A DNA stretch of 64,000 bases from Corydoras sp. C115. Its lineage: Eukaryota; Chordata; Actinopteri; Siluriformes; Callichthyidae. Location of the stretch: assembly GCA_019802505.1 (NCBI GenBank), contig JAFMOC010000003.1, positions 2,249,001 to 2,313,000 of the forward strand. Reading direction: 5' to 3'. Shown here piece after piece: positions 37,501-51,500 of this stretch (positions are counted from its first letter, which is position 1; every line of letters begins with the position of its first letter). The translations under genes and the position numbers were made by a program. The notes below the pieces were generated by a model, which made no database searches, had not been told where the DNA came from, and worked only from the letters and a program-made list of their open reading frames with translations.

Positions 37501-40366
37501 AGCTCAGCTTAACCTTCAAACTCTTGTGACCAGCACATTTCACAGGTGACACGTGACCTCATAGATAGGCGTGCCACTAATAAAATCTGTCATTCAATTT
37601 ACAACTGCTCTTATTTCGAGGTCTTTGTAATAAATTCTTTCCATAAAACTGGGCAACAATATAGAACAACTAATTTGTATCCTGTAAAGTAATTTCAGTA
37701 AGCCTATTTACGAAACATCAGTTCACTTTTCAGGACTGTGTTAAAGATAAGTGGTGCATGTTGACAAACCTTATCAATAAACATATGATATTGTCTACGA
37801 CTTGATCTAAAATAACCCTGAAACTTTATACACCTTGGACACAAGGGATCAGGAGCTGGATTTAAAGTATCCATATCTGATTGTATCCCTATCCCTATCT
37901 TCAACTATAAGAACATGTGCCACCCTACCCTATAATTACATCATATAAATTAATAATATCAATGTCATATAAAAAACATTTACAGTATTCCTTTACATTT
38001 ATTTTTATTATTTACTATTAGTATAAAAGATGTAATATTTTAAATTATGAGTGTAAACTTTACAGAAAATGTAATATTTAATATTGAATGTGAAAATACC
38101 TCCTATAAAATTAGTTTGAGGAAATAAGTTTAAAATGCTTATTTTCCAAAAAAATATCCACACATACATACCAAGCCAGTGTTCTCCATTTATTTTGCCA
38201 AATCCTTCTCTATAAGAGTCCCAGTCTCTAAAAAAGTTCACAGACCCATCTTCACGACGCTGAATCACCTGAAACAAAAATGATTAATTTGGTATCATTC
38301 TTCTATCATTCTGTTTCACATATCAAATTTAATAATCATCTTAGTAAACATAAAAAAGATAAATTCTAAAATTGTGATGGTGTAGTTGTCAGAAAAGCAT
38401 CAAACTGAACCCAGGCTTGATTTTAATTGGAACAATGTTTTTTTACAAACTAATTTTAGTTGTTTTGATGCATTTTCTTGAGTTTAGTTTTCATGTGGTT
38501 TATGTCACGTTCCTGGTTTGGTTTTACTGTGATATGGTTTGTTTGATGCTTTATATAGCCAAGAGTAATGTGACTTTCAGGGCAAGGGGCTTTAGGCTCT
38601 AGCTATGGTCACTCTGCCAATGTAAGCCTGTGCTTTGCTGTGGTAATTCAGCTGAGATGCAGCAGCGATTCGCTATAGCTGTGGATGCATCTGAGGGCAA
38701 TTATCAGTTTCAGTGCTAAGCAATTAAAAGGATCAGAGATCCAGAGCTGAAGAACTGGGACATTACATACTCCCATAGCAGTTGTTTGGAGGAACGCCTG
38801 CATATTTAAATGTGCCTCTACCGCACCTATTTTTATTACAATGAACAGATTTTCAGGTCCTGCACTGGCTGTCTTTTTGGATGCCCTATTTATTTGCCCA
38901 TGCTCCTTGCTACACATGGTGGCAGTAGAGGGAGCAGCACAGGTGGTACCACCACCTCACCTTTACTGTGTCGTTGGTACCACTGAAAAGACGTGCAGAA
39001 GGCAAGATTTAAGCCATTAATACACTACTTTTTTTCATGGCACATCATTTACTACAAGTTCGACATTTCCACCCCCTGCTAAATAAGGTTGTAGACACAA
39101 CCGAGTAGCTACTACGTCTGACAAATTCTATGTGCTCAACTCTCTAGTATACTATGATTTGGGGAAAATTCTACCTTAAGTAAACTAAATTACAATTTGC
39201 ACAGAACTTTAAAAAGCTCTTTTTCCAGCAGTTTACTAAGCCAAACTCTCTAGTTACAAAGCAGGGGTCCTCCATGTCCCCCTCTATGCCACCAAGGACT
39301 TTGCAGCTTTTCAAAGTACAAACTTATTTAGGTCATGCGATATGAATAAAGCAAGAGACTAGTTAAAGCATGCACTCATAATAACACCACATGCTAACAA
39401 CCCTCACAAGACTACGTGCTTCTGGTCTCATTAAGTCCCTAAGCATGAAAGTTTTTTAAAATGCAACTCTTTTTAAAATGATGAGTTTCTGTCCTACATA
39501 AAGAATTATTATTATTTTTTTAATTGCAATTAAAATGTATGTGTTCATACTAAGCCTTTCAACTGTAGGAGAATTTTCAAATTGTAAGTTAACATATAAA
39601 TTATTCTAAAAATATATTATTTAGGATTCAAATATTAAGCATGTGAAGGTCTGAATATAATTATATTTCCACGAGTTTAGTTAAAAGGAATACATTATAA
39701 TGTCAGTGCTTTCCTAATTAATTTCCATCTGTTTTAAAAGCAACGTCAATGAAAATAAAGCACATGATCATATACTAACCTAAACAAAAATGTTATTATT
39801 GGGTACTTTAATGTCTGGAATAAAAACCCACAAGACCTATTCAATTAGATTTTGAACTTTTTGAACCCAGTTGCTTTCATGTTGAGTGTGGTTGGTGCAA
39901 CACTTAACTTTGGCACATGGTGTTAATATTTGTAAAATAAACATTGTAACACAAATGAAGGTAAAAATCATTAACAAAGAAGTTATGCATTTGAAATTAA
40001 AATGATATGACATTAGTGTACTAACACAGTTGCTACTTCTTTGTTATTCATGGAACTTTTACCTGAACTAAATATTAAATAAGCATCAAAACCCGAGCAA
40101 ATCAAAAGTACAGCTGAACGCATAACTGTGCTTTTCATACAAAGTTAATAATATAATATAAAGGCACTTGGTCCCAAGTAGTTTTACACATTGCCTCTAT
40201 ACTTACTGTTTTTCAAAATTAAAGTAAATGAATCTTGAAAACAATGTAAAATGCTTAACATTTTCTGATTGAATTAATCAAAAATACATGTATATACAAT
40301 TATGTGCAATTAAAAGAGAAAAATAGACAAGGTGGCACTATGAATATTGCTACTTATTTTATTTGC

Positions 40367-40403
<37 letters not shown>

Positions 40404-42320
40404 GGGCGTCACGGTGGCTTAGTGGTTAGCATGTTCGCCTCTCAGCACTAGGGATTCCCGGTTCGAATCCCCATCTGGGTGTTCTCCCCGTGTCCGCGTG
40501 GGTTTCCTCCGGGTTCTCCGGTTTTCTCCCACAGTACAAAAACATGGATCAAGTCAATTGAGTTCTCCAAATTGCCCCATAGAGTGTGTTTGTGTGCGTG
40601 TGAGTGTGTGCCCAGCAATAGATTGGCACCCTGTCCTGGGTGTATCTGCCCAGCGCCCGAAACGTTCTCCCCTGCATGGGCATGAGGAACCCCACCGCGA
40701 CCCTAATAGAGGATAAAGCAGAAGATAATGAATGAATAATAATAATAATAATAAGATATCTATAGTTTCACTTTATGTCTTTACCTTTTTTCTCTTTTTT
40801 TTGTCTTTAATTTCTGACTGTCTCGCTCTCTCTCTCTCTCTTTATGCAAAAGAAGCTTTAGGTGTTACTTCCAAATTTGATATGGATTAAATTGGAGCGG
40901 CTTTCCATGAGTATGTTGCGTTAAGGCGATTGGTTTCTGGCATATAAAGAAAGCTTCACAAATGTTTTCTGGCATGAGCTACAACTTTCACTGATTATAG
41001 CCACATACAGCTTGTGCATTACAATAACAATGGCGCAGAGGTCACAGAAAAGTATTAAAGAAAGGGCAGAAGATGAAGCAAAAGAAGAATAAACTGAAGT
41101 AACAAAGAAATGTTTAGACATCAGTTTCTTATGCGCAATTTAACCATTAGATCTGTTTTAAAGTTAAGGGGTGCTTAGGAATTTTAAGCATATTTATAAG
41201 GCTCTATTTTACATCAAACAATAACAAAAGGGAAAATAAATGAACACAAATGCCATTTGCCCTGAAATGTTAAAAAATAATAGAAAAGCAGAACCGTTGA
41301 TTTGTTTCACTCGCTGTATGCTTGGCTTCATTGTTTTAAAAGCTTCTTCCACTTGCACTTGAAAGACATTAGATTTTCCACTAAATTAATCATAATTCTC
41401 ATCATGATAATACGTATTTTGCATTATACACTACTTGTACATAACCAAACATTTACTAAATGTTCTTCTTCTGTTTACTATTACAATTAAAGTAAACCGA
41501 TTCTTTTTGGAAATATTTGTAATGCACTGCATATTGTCTTAAGAAATGAGAAAAGAGAATGAGAAAGAGTGTTCTGTCTGTATGCAAGTCTGTCTTTCTC
41601 ATTCTCTCTTTCTTATATTTTGCAATCAGATGCAAACAGACTGACCTACAATCATGAGTAGTATACTAAGAACCAGTCGTTTTGTATTAAACGTTAAATA
41701 AACACAAAATACATATAAACCTACAAAAAGGTACATATGAAAATGCTGAATGCATTTTTGTCTTGTTTTTAGCTGTGCTTTCACTTGTGGTTTACATACA
41801 GATTGAAATCAAGGGCGCTGTAGCTCAGTGGTTAGGGCGTTGGGCTACCAATCTGAAGGTTGGGGGTTCAAATCCCAGGTCCACTGAAGTTACCAGTGTG
41901 GGTCCTTGAGCAAGACCCTTAACTCATTGCTCCAGGGGGCGCTGTGATGAACCATGTGCTCACCTTGTAAGTCGCTTTGGATAAAAGCGTCGGATAAATG
42001 ACCAAATGCAAATGCAAATTCTGCCCTAGATAGGCTTAAATTTGATAGGCTACACAACTTTATATGTGAAATAAGGTTTAAAGTTTTTTTTTTCCATGAT
42101 TTAAATAACTATGGAATTTTGCTTTAGAAAATACAAATGTAATGTTATATGTAATGTGGGAGGAAACCAGAGAACCCAGAGGAAACCTATGCGGACACGA
42201 GAACATGGAAAGTCAACCCAGATTGGGATTCGACCCTGGATTCCCAGCGCTAGGAGGTGAACATGCTAACCACTAAGCCACCGTGACGCCCAAATTTATT
42301 TTTAAAATTATACTATATAC

Positions 42321-42387
<67 letters not shown>

Positions 42388-45300
42388 GAGTTTGAGAGTG
42401 AGAGAAATAAGTATAATCTACTTTTAAGGATTGATGTCCATTACAAAAATCATTTTCAGATTCATTTATGAGTTGTACTATGGAAAAAACACAATCTGAC
42501 AAAGTCTTTATTTTTTTACATACTGTTTGCAGTATGTGACCAATATATAAAATATTGATGAGTACAATTTGAAATGGCATTCCAAATGGACTGCATCCCG
42601 AAGAACAAAAATGGAATGTCCATAAACCACAACCCAATTGCAAACTTTTTCATTTCAGTTCTAAGGCTTCTTTAAATATTTTAGGTGCAGTTTGCATGTT
42701 TCTTTGATAAAAGCACAGTTTGATAATGCAAGGCCACATAGTACTTTCATATAACGGCTGATGTAAATGTTTTATAAAATGTTCATATTCAGTCTCTTCT
42801 ATTTAGAGAAAAGACAAAAATATGACTAAAAAAATCTATTGAAATAAAAAAAAGCAAAATCAATACTACATATTTCCTTTTAGTGCTCGTGTGTTTATAT
42901 ACATTTATAAAGAACAGATTTCAGAGCATAGAAAAATCTGGCTTCTGACATAAAAATATACTACAGTATACTGTTTCCAGAGTAGGTGCAGACATATATG
43001 TTACAGTGCTGAAATATTGCATTATTATCTGCATGCAAAAGGTCATAGATCATCAAAGGTCATCCATGTCAACAATTACTATGGTAAGACACTGATAAGA
43101 CAAATGACCTAAATGAAAACAATTCTTCATCTGTCAGGGAATCTAATTGTTATATACTGTACACAGACTTATCCTTTAGCATGGATGAAAATGCTGTCTG
43201 AAAAAAAAACAGAAAGACTAAGACTGAGGCAGGGGCATAGAGGAATGGACAAAGCTTTTTTTTTTTTTTTTTGAGGGGGGTAGATTATAATTAGATGTAA
43301 TTAACACACCTGCCAGAGAGAAAGCAGCAGTGATAGGAACATGACGTGAAGGCCGATACAACAGTCAACGTTTTGTATATACTGTAATCTGCAAATTTTC
43401 ATTGCAATTCTCAGTTCTCATTGTGTTTCATCTGAAAATTAGAAACAATGAGGACTCATGCGGTGCAACGAAGGAACCTACAAGCTTTGTTCTCTATCTT
43501 AGATGCATGGCTCTGGCCAACACCTCTTGCATAGAGTTAGGTTACCAAAGGCCACCCCAAAAAAAATCCTTATGGAGCTAAAAGACAGGAGTTTCTTCAG
43601 TGATTGGAACGGCTTGCACAGGTGGCTATACTCTGGAGAGCAGATGTCAGGAAGCCATGGGCTGACTCATGGAGCAGCATGAAGATGAAAATGCTGTGCA
43701 ATATCTCCCTCTTCTCATTTCTGCTTTGGGTCTACGGGTCCAGCACACTGATACGATCATTTGTGAGTTAGTTCACGAGGATGCTAAAATATAGAATGAG
43801 TGGCTGAATCCCCTGTTATTTGCAGGACAAGAGGTTGCACAAGATTGACCTCTGACAAGTCAATTAATTTAAGGTTTGCATACCACTAAAAAGCTCTGTC
43901 CATGTTATAAATTGACCTTGGATAAACTTGTGATATAGTTGATAAAGTTATTTCATAAAGATCGCTGATATAAAATCTTCTGAGCCAATAAGGTGAATAC
44001 ATATTAGAAAATGTTGCAGAGATCAAACAAACAATTGTGTAATAAAATATTTAATTTGAATACTGAGGGTTTTATACCTTTCGTAATCTATATTAATCTT
44101 TGGAGCCCGAGCCTTTGAAATGGATCATAAATAATAAAACAAGCATTTCCCTTTCACTGCACTCTATTTTTGTCCCTGGTTTTAGTTTTGCAGAGGGTTT
44201 AATAAAAATTCTATTTATATTGAATAATAACACATCAGAGGCTTACTTATCCATCCATCCATCCATTATCATACGCTTTATCCTCTACTAGGGTGCCAAT
44301 CCAGGGGAGAACGTTTCGGGTGCTGGGCAGATACACCCAGGTCAGGGCGCCAATCTATCGCTGGGCACACACACACACTTTGTATGGAGTAATTTGGAGA
44401 ATTCAATTGACCTTGATCCATGTTTTTGGACTGTGGGAGGAAACCGGAGAACCTGGAGGAAACCCACACAGACACGGGGAGAACATGGAAACTACACCCA
44501 AATTGGAATTCGAACCGAGAAGCCCTAGTGCTGAGAGGCGAACGTGCAAACCATTAAGCCACCGTGGTGCCCAGGCTTACTTATCTTTCTTTGAAAACTT
44601 TCAGTCATAAAAGGGGTATATTTCCGATGTAGGAGTAGTTGCGTGGAATTCTACATATTAGTTTGGACTAGAAGCTTGGCTTTAGAGTTTAATATATTTA
44701 GTTCAGGGCAGCACGATGGCTTAGTGGTTAGCACGTTCGCCTCTCAGCGCTAGGGATTCCCGGTTCGAATCCCCATCTGGGTTCGAATCCCCATCTTTCC
44801 ATGTTCTCCCCATGTCTGCGTGGGTTTCCTCCGGGTTCTCCGGTTTCCTCCCACAGTCCAAAAACATGGATCAAGTCAATTGAATTCTCAAAATTGCCCC
44901 ATATAGAGTGTGTTTGTGTGAGTGAGTGTGTCCAGCGATGGATTGGCGCCCTGTCCTGGGTCTATCTGCCCAGCGCCCGAGACGTTCTCCCCTGGATGGG
45001 CATGGGGAATCCCACCGCAACCCTAATAGAGGATAAAGCGGGAGATAATGAATTAATGAATATTTAGTTCAAGAAAGCTGTCCTTTCACAGTATTAGTTT
45101 AAGCAGATGTGAAAGAAACCAAAAAAGGTTAAGAACTCAAATCAACATGATAAAAAGAAAAATACCAGGACAAGCTGGTTAACCTGATAGTATATTCTTA
45201 GTACAAATTATATATATTTTTAGACCAAATTAGGATTTAATACATGCATGCTTCCAATTTTGTATTTGTGAAATTGTTTTCACTCATTTCAGACATTGTT

Positions 45301-45427
45301 TGGATAAAGAACATTTTTTATTTAAAAGTTTATTGAATAGTCTCTCTCTCTTTTTCTCTCTCTCCACTTAAAGTGGTAACGATGCAACAGTTATATATAA
45401 GAGCCAATATAGCGAAAGCCAATTATT

Positions 45428-45521
<94 letters not shown>

Positions 45522-48500
45522 CGTATAAATACCAGTAAATGATAATACTTAAATAAACCCCACAGTGTTTATCTCTAAAGAGTTTTCTCTGTCAGATATA
45601 ATCTGTCTTTCAACGATTTTTTTAATCTCTGCCCTAGAGTCCTCTGTATTTGTTCTGTTTAGGGCAAAACAGATGGCTGTGTGATACCAGCTTCAGATTG
45701 CTGATAAAAAAAAAAAAACCTGATTGTGGCTTATGTTATTTGTGGAGTAACATAAGTTTCTTGGGTGTGCTGTTGAAATGCTCAATGGTTAAACCTTTTT
45801 CCAAGTAAGTTTGGGCACCCTGTGTCAAAGAACATATTTTGCCCAAACATATTTTTTCTATAATCATAATAATAATAATCATAATAATCATTTCTGAGGC
45901 ATGTGATCCGTCTAATAAGTTTCAGGTCAATTCAACTTCTTGATCTGGGAGAACAAGTAAATGTTCAAAGAGAATACAGAAAAACACACTATGTGACTGC
46001 CAAGAATATACAGTGATGTTTATCTGACTCAAAAGTGGTGGGACACAATTTTATTATACATTATGTTTACACATAAAACATAAAACACTGAGCAACTAAA
46101 GATGAGTAAAAAAAACATTATGTTCAGTGATAGTCAAAATGAAAATCCTTAGTCTCAATTAGGTTGTGTTTATAACAGTGATACTGACAATAATGATCAA
46201 GAGGCAAGAAGAATAGATTCCGCAATATTAGAAAACCAAGAAACATAGAAAATGTTCCCAACCTAAACCTTATAAAAAGTTTGTGAAGAGCCAATAAACT
46301 GCATGTCAGGCATTCCAAGAATCTCGAAACCTCAAGAAAAGCAGATTTAAAAAATTTGGTAAAAGTCCTCTGATCCCAGGTCATGTAAATATGTAAAATC
46401 TAATAATGATTATTGTTAATTATTAAAATCTAGTAGCCAAGCAAACATCATAATTTAACATATTTAATGTTGATCTGGGGCAGCACGGTGGCTTAGTGGT
46501 TAGCACGTTTGCCTCTCAGCGCTAGGGATTCCCGGTTCGAATCCCCATCTGGGTGGAGTTTCCATGTTCTCCCCGTGTCTGCGTGGGTTTCCTCCGGGTT
46601 CTCCGGTTTCCTCCCACAGTCCAAAAACATGGATCAAGTTAATTGAATTCTCCATAAAAATTGCCCCATATATAGAGTGTGTCTGTGTGAGTGAGTGTGT
46701 GCCCTGTCCTGGGTCTATCTGCCCAGCACCCAAAACGTTCTCCCCTGGATGGGCATGGGGAACCCCACCGCGACCCTAATAGAGGATAAAGCGGGAGATA
46801 ATGAATGAATGAATGAATGTTGATCTGAATAATGTAAGAAAAATTCTTCTAATTAGGGTAATGATGGATGCTAAAGCTAACCTGGAGTCCTTGAGCACAA
46901 GTCAAAGCCAGACACACAAAACCATAAACACCATGTTACAGTTTAGTATGTCCTTGGACTTTGGATGTAAAAGCCAAGATCTTACAAGAAAATGAGCCAG
47001 AAAGAGACATAAAAACAATGTGTGATCATCTCTGTATGCTCAAACAGTCATGCTTGCACTTCAGTGTAACTGAAAGAAGTGTGTCCGTGATACTTACTGT
47101 CCAGCCACCTCCATCTGTGCTCATATCGCAGTAAACCTGAAAGCCTGCAGGATAATGAGTGGGAAAAACAGAGTAGATTCCATCCTCACGCTGACCATTT
47201 GCATATATATCACTGCAGTCACGAGGACGAGAGCCTGAAGAAAAGAGGTTATGAATGATCAATAATAGAATAAGTGACACAAAAAATGCACAATATAATA
47301 AACAGTCAAAGAGCAAAGGTAACAAAGAGCTTAATGAAATACACACTGTACAAAATATAGATACACATGACATTATCTCAAGCATCTACTTTTTAAATTA
47401 TTTATTTTTAAAAATACAGTCATAAAGTGAATTCTATAAAATATCAGCTGGATAGTAAAAACGCTGGGAATATTACACAAAGCTTTTAAACAGGATTTAT
47501 TGTACCATCAGCATCAATAACAAAAAATAGCTTAAGTAGTATAAATATAATAAAAGTCTAATATAAAACCAATGTAAATGGTTTAAACTGTTTGTGAAGC
47601 CTTTAAAATTTCTCAAATTCACCTTAACTTTTTTAACTTTATTTAAAGCAGTTTTTTTAGCACTCTTAAAAATAGATTAAAAAACTGATTATTTAAAGAT
47701 TATACAAAATACCATTTATATGAGTGGCATGGTATGTACATATTTATGGTTAGCAAAAAAAATTGAAGAATATATAAGTCAAATTTATAATCCCCAGTTT
47801 ATAATAAACGGGATAAAATTGGGTGATTACTTGTTGTATTATCTTATTTCCACAACGAGTATGAAGAAATACAACATGACATGAACAAAGAGAATTTCTG
47901 AGAAACTAATATGTAGTGTTGTTGGCTCATTATGCTGAAAAAATGTTACAAATCTATATTTAAATATGTTGGACTGCATACAAATAACTGAGTGCATACA
48001 AATGTACATAATGTCCTAACAGTTGTCTTTAGAATTTGCTGATTTAAATCAGAATTAGGGTGGCATGGCGGCTTAGTAGTTTGCACGTATGTCTCTCAGC
48101 ACTGGGGATTCAGAATTTCTATGTTCTCCCCATGTCTATGTGGGTTTCCTCCAGGTTCTCTGGTTTCCTCCCATAGTCCAAAAACATGGTAAATTGAATG
48201 CTTTAATATGCCTCATATAGAGTGTGTTTGTGTGTGTCTGTGTGAATAAGTGATAGCCTAGTGATAGATTGGGGTATCTGCCCAGTACCCTGGATGGACA
48301 TGAGGAACTCCCACCCGTGACCTCTGCCACAAGCATGTATGGTCAGATGTTGATAGATACTTGTTCTTTATATATAATACGTTGCCCACTTACACCTGAT
48401 TTGTTAGCCCACTGGTTGAAAACACCGTCTTCTATTTCATGTGAAGCTAAATTTGTTCTGCTTTATATGTATGCAGAGATACAGAAAATTCTAAATGGTT

Positions 48501-51500
48501 CACAGCCTTTCAAATATCACTGCATGCATATTGTCTATGACCAGAATTAAAGAGGATATTGTATAGCTTTAATGACCATCCAGCTCTCTAGCTATTGTGT
48601 TAATTGTGGTTCAGATGGCATTAAGATTGAAAGAATAGGAGAATAATTACTCATTCTATTTAAATGCAGTTTTGCATGAAATTGTGTACACAGTTGCTTT
48701 TTAGAGTGTCACACCATTAATAATCCGGCAATTAGAAGGCACTTATTCGGCAGAACAGCTCATATGGGGCATCAGTGATAAAGTGAGGCATAAAATTGCT
48801 GTGATAACGTGAGGGAATTATAATTTTATAACACATGTAGGTGAAATAAGACAATTACAGCAGGGAGATTAAGAAGATTAACAACACATTTTAAAAGGTT
48901 AGGTTACTGATGCACTACATTGTATAACAGAACAATTTCTTGGCATAAATCCAATCTAATTATTTCTTGAAGTCTTATAACCGTAGAAAAGAGCGACAAT
49001 ATTTTTTATTGTTTAATGAAAGGACAAATGAGATTAAAACATTTTATTTTCAATTATGTGACTTTAAATGACTGACTTAATCATATTGCAATACAATGTA
49101 ATATAAGACTTAATATATTGTATACTATACTATGAATAATTTTCTCTTGCTTAAGCAGCCATTTATTTAATTAAATAATAATGAACCCCAAGTTATCTAT
49201 TATCATATAGCTGACATCCTTTTACTGTACTAATAACAAAAGCAGATAAAATTTAAATGATGAAAGAATGGTGCAACAAATGCAATAAACAAATAAAGGA
49301 CAAAAACCTTCTTACCATTGGAACAGCCTTTGAGACGTGATCCTCTGGCTGGAGCTCTTTGTAGATCAGCCTTCACACGAGCCTTTAGTCCTCCATTGTC
49401 CTTCTGCATGGAGTTTAAAGCATCGCTGACTGAGTTCACTACTTTCACCATGTTTAGCTGACTGTCTGAAAGCAACTGGAAACACACCAACCCACACACA
49501 TGCACGAACACCATAATTATGTAGGCATTGCAAGTACTTCACATAGACACATAGACAGAAAAGATAACCAAATCCTCTATTCTAGGGGTTTTTCACCCCT
49601 AAATTGTATCATGATGGGAGCGACGGGGTATTTGTAAATGCCCACTTCTAGCATGATTTTACCATCTCATGCCTTGCCTTGAATGAAGCTTTATTGTACT
49701 GCAGTCTTATAATATCCCAAATCCACCAAGTCTTTGCACCCCTCTTTGCTCACTGGCAGATTGACTTCTATTAACTAACAAAGTTAGATTATGCCACAGT
49801 ATGTACCAGGTCTGCACAATAATCCTAAACAACAGCTAAAAAAATGTAACACTATTTATAAAACTCTTGAGTATGGTAGTATTGGTTATTGCTTCTTGTA
49901 AATTATAAAGAACACGAACTGAAACTGCTTTAATATATAGGACAACTGCATGCACCAAGATCACAGCAAGCTAGACATACTGTTAAATTTCCCTCAGAAG
50001 AATTGAGATCTGACCTATTTTAAAAGAAAACTGTTCTTGTGTGAACATCTTACTGGGTGGCTATGTACCTTATATAGTATAATAAATGAGCAGCTGCTGC
50101 TGCTAAATTTAAACAGGGGGTAAACATTGAAATTTTAAATTGTCCTTTAAACTTCTGTAAAGACCAGCGAGTCTAAAATATATATTATATAACACATCCA
50201 CCCATCCATTATCTTCCGCTTTATCCTCTATTGGGGTCGCGCGGGGGGGTCCCCATGCCCATCCAGGGGAGAACGTTTCGGGCGCTGGGCAAAAACACCC
50301 AGGACAGGGCGCCAATAAATCGCTGGGCACACATTTACTCACACTCTATATGGGGCAATTTGGATAATTCAATCGACTTGATCCATGTTTTTTGGACTGT
50401 GGGAGGAAACCGGAGAACCCAGAGGAAACCCACGCGGACATGGGGAGAACATGGAAACTCCACCCAGATGGGGATTTGAACCGGGAATCCCTAGTGCTGA
50501 GAGGCGAATGTGCTAACCACTAAACCACCTATGGGGATAACCGCCTATATAACACATATTATAACAATTATTCATGTAATAGGGATAACACTTTGTTACA
50601 GGTATCACAAGTCAGGAAGCAGTATTATAAGGTAATAATTTCATACATCTAACACAGCCATTTTAATTATTTAAAAAAATAGTGAATAGTTTAAAAATAA
50701 TTATAGAAAAAAGGTTTCTCATCCCAGCATTCTTAGTAATAAGCTTACAGTAAATAAGGTTTTATATTTAGAAAATATCCTTCTTTAATTCAATTAAAAT
50801 TTTAATTAAAAATGCTATTGTTCTTCCAATAAATAAACTTATAAAATATAAATAAAATTAAAGGTCATCACGCTCTCTTTTTAGTTAATTTTAAGATGAG
50901 TCTGAATAGTCAACAAACTACTGTATGGTCACAATTCTTGTCAAAAGTTAGCAGATCCCAATCTTCATTTGTATTGGTATTTTATCATAGCATTGAGCAC
51001 AGCTGATATGTTGCGATAAATATCATTCATTGTGATTCCCCTGCTTGTAAATGTGTGTAAATGTAGAAGGCTTATAAGTCAAAGCTTCTCACCTAAGAAG
51101 TAGAGTGTGTTAATCCCAAACACTAAGTCTAATTCAGGTTGAACTTTTTTTAAGGACTTAAGATGTTTGTAATTCACTTAGCAGTCGGTAGAACACTGCA
51201 CTTACAAATCTGGTGATGTGGCATTAGTAGCAGCCAAACCGATAGAGCAGTGGTTCATAGTCTGTTTTTTTTTTTTTTGGGGAAACAAAGATCCCAGCCA
51301 CAAATGAGTATTTAAGAAAAGACCCCTATTAAAAAAGAGTGAAGTGAATCATTGCAGATTTTATGCTTTTATTCCTTTCAAGACCGCTGCATATATGACT
51401 AAAACTTCAACAGGACACTTTTTTAACAAATGGAAGACAAAGACTCATGCACTTCCTATGATGTATGCTGCTCCCCCAGAGGGCCCAAACCCCAGGTTTA

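Larger units (their letters stand above)
28682..38171 (-). other. fibcd1 intron d-e
   Basis: This 9.5-kb intron contains a 5'-truncated SINE (29624-29867), CA and CT microsatellites (29146-29177, 31525-31555), a solo LTR (33250-33764), an old degraded SINE (about 35366-35545) and another SINE fragment (about 37250-37410). The plus-strand ORF at 34778-35125 has no recognisable protein. The rest is AT-rich unique-looking sequence. Confidence 0.85.
38269..47097 (-). other. fibcd1 intron c-d
   Basis: This 8.8-kb intron contains four near-complete SINE copies and one head fragment, a second-family SINE (41813-42018), a (CA)n run (42332-42385), a poly-T/G stretch near 43257-43280 and a long (TA)n run (45437-45520). 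Nothing exon-like was recognised inside it. Confidence 0.85.

Noticed and set aside
38502..38770. Possible LTR (TGTCACG...ATTACA)
   Set aside because: Flanking 5-bp sequences do not match, and there is no poly(A) signal or second copy.
41813..41890. tRNA gene (box A and box B both perfect)
   Set aside because: The sequence cannot fold a complete acceptor stem after box B and continues into a SINE body and tail.
42283..42643. ORFs with HTHTHT or CVCVCV runs (also at 56415-57080)
   Set aside because: They are translations of CA/GT microsatellites.
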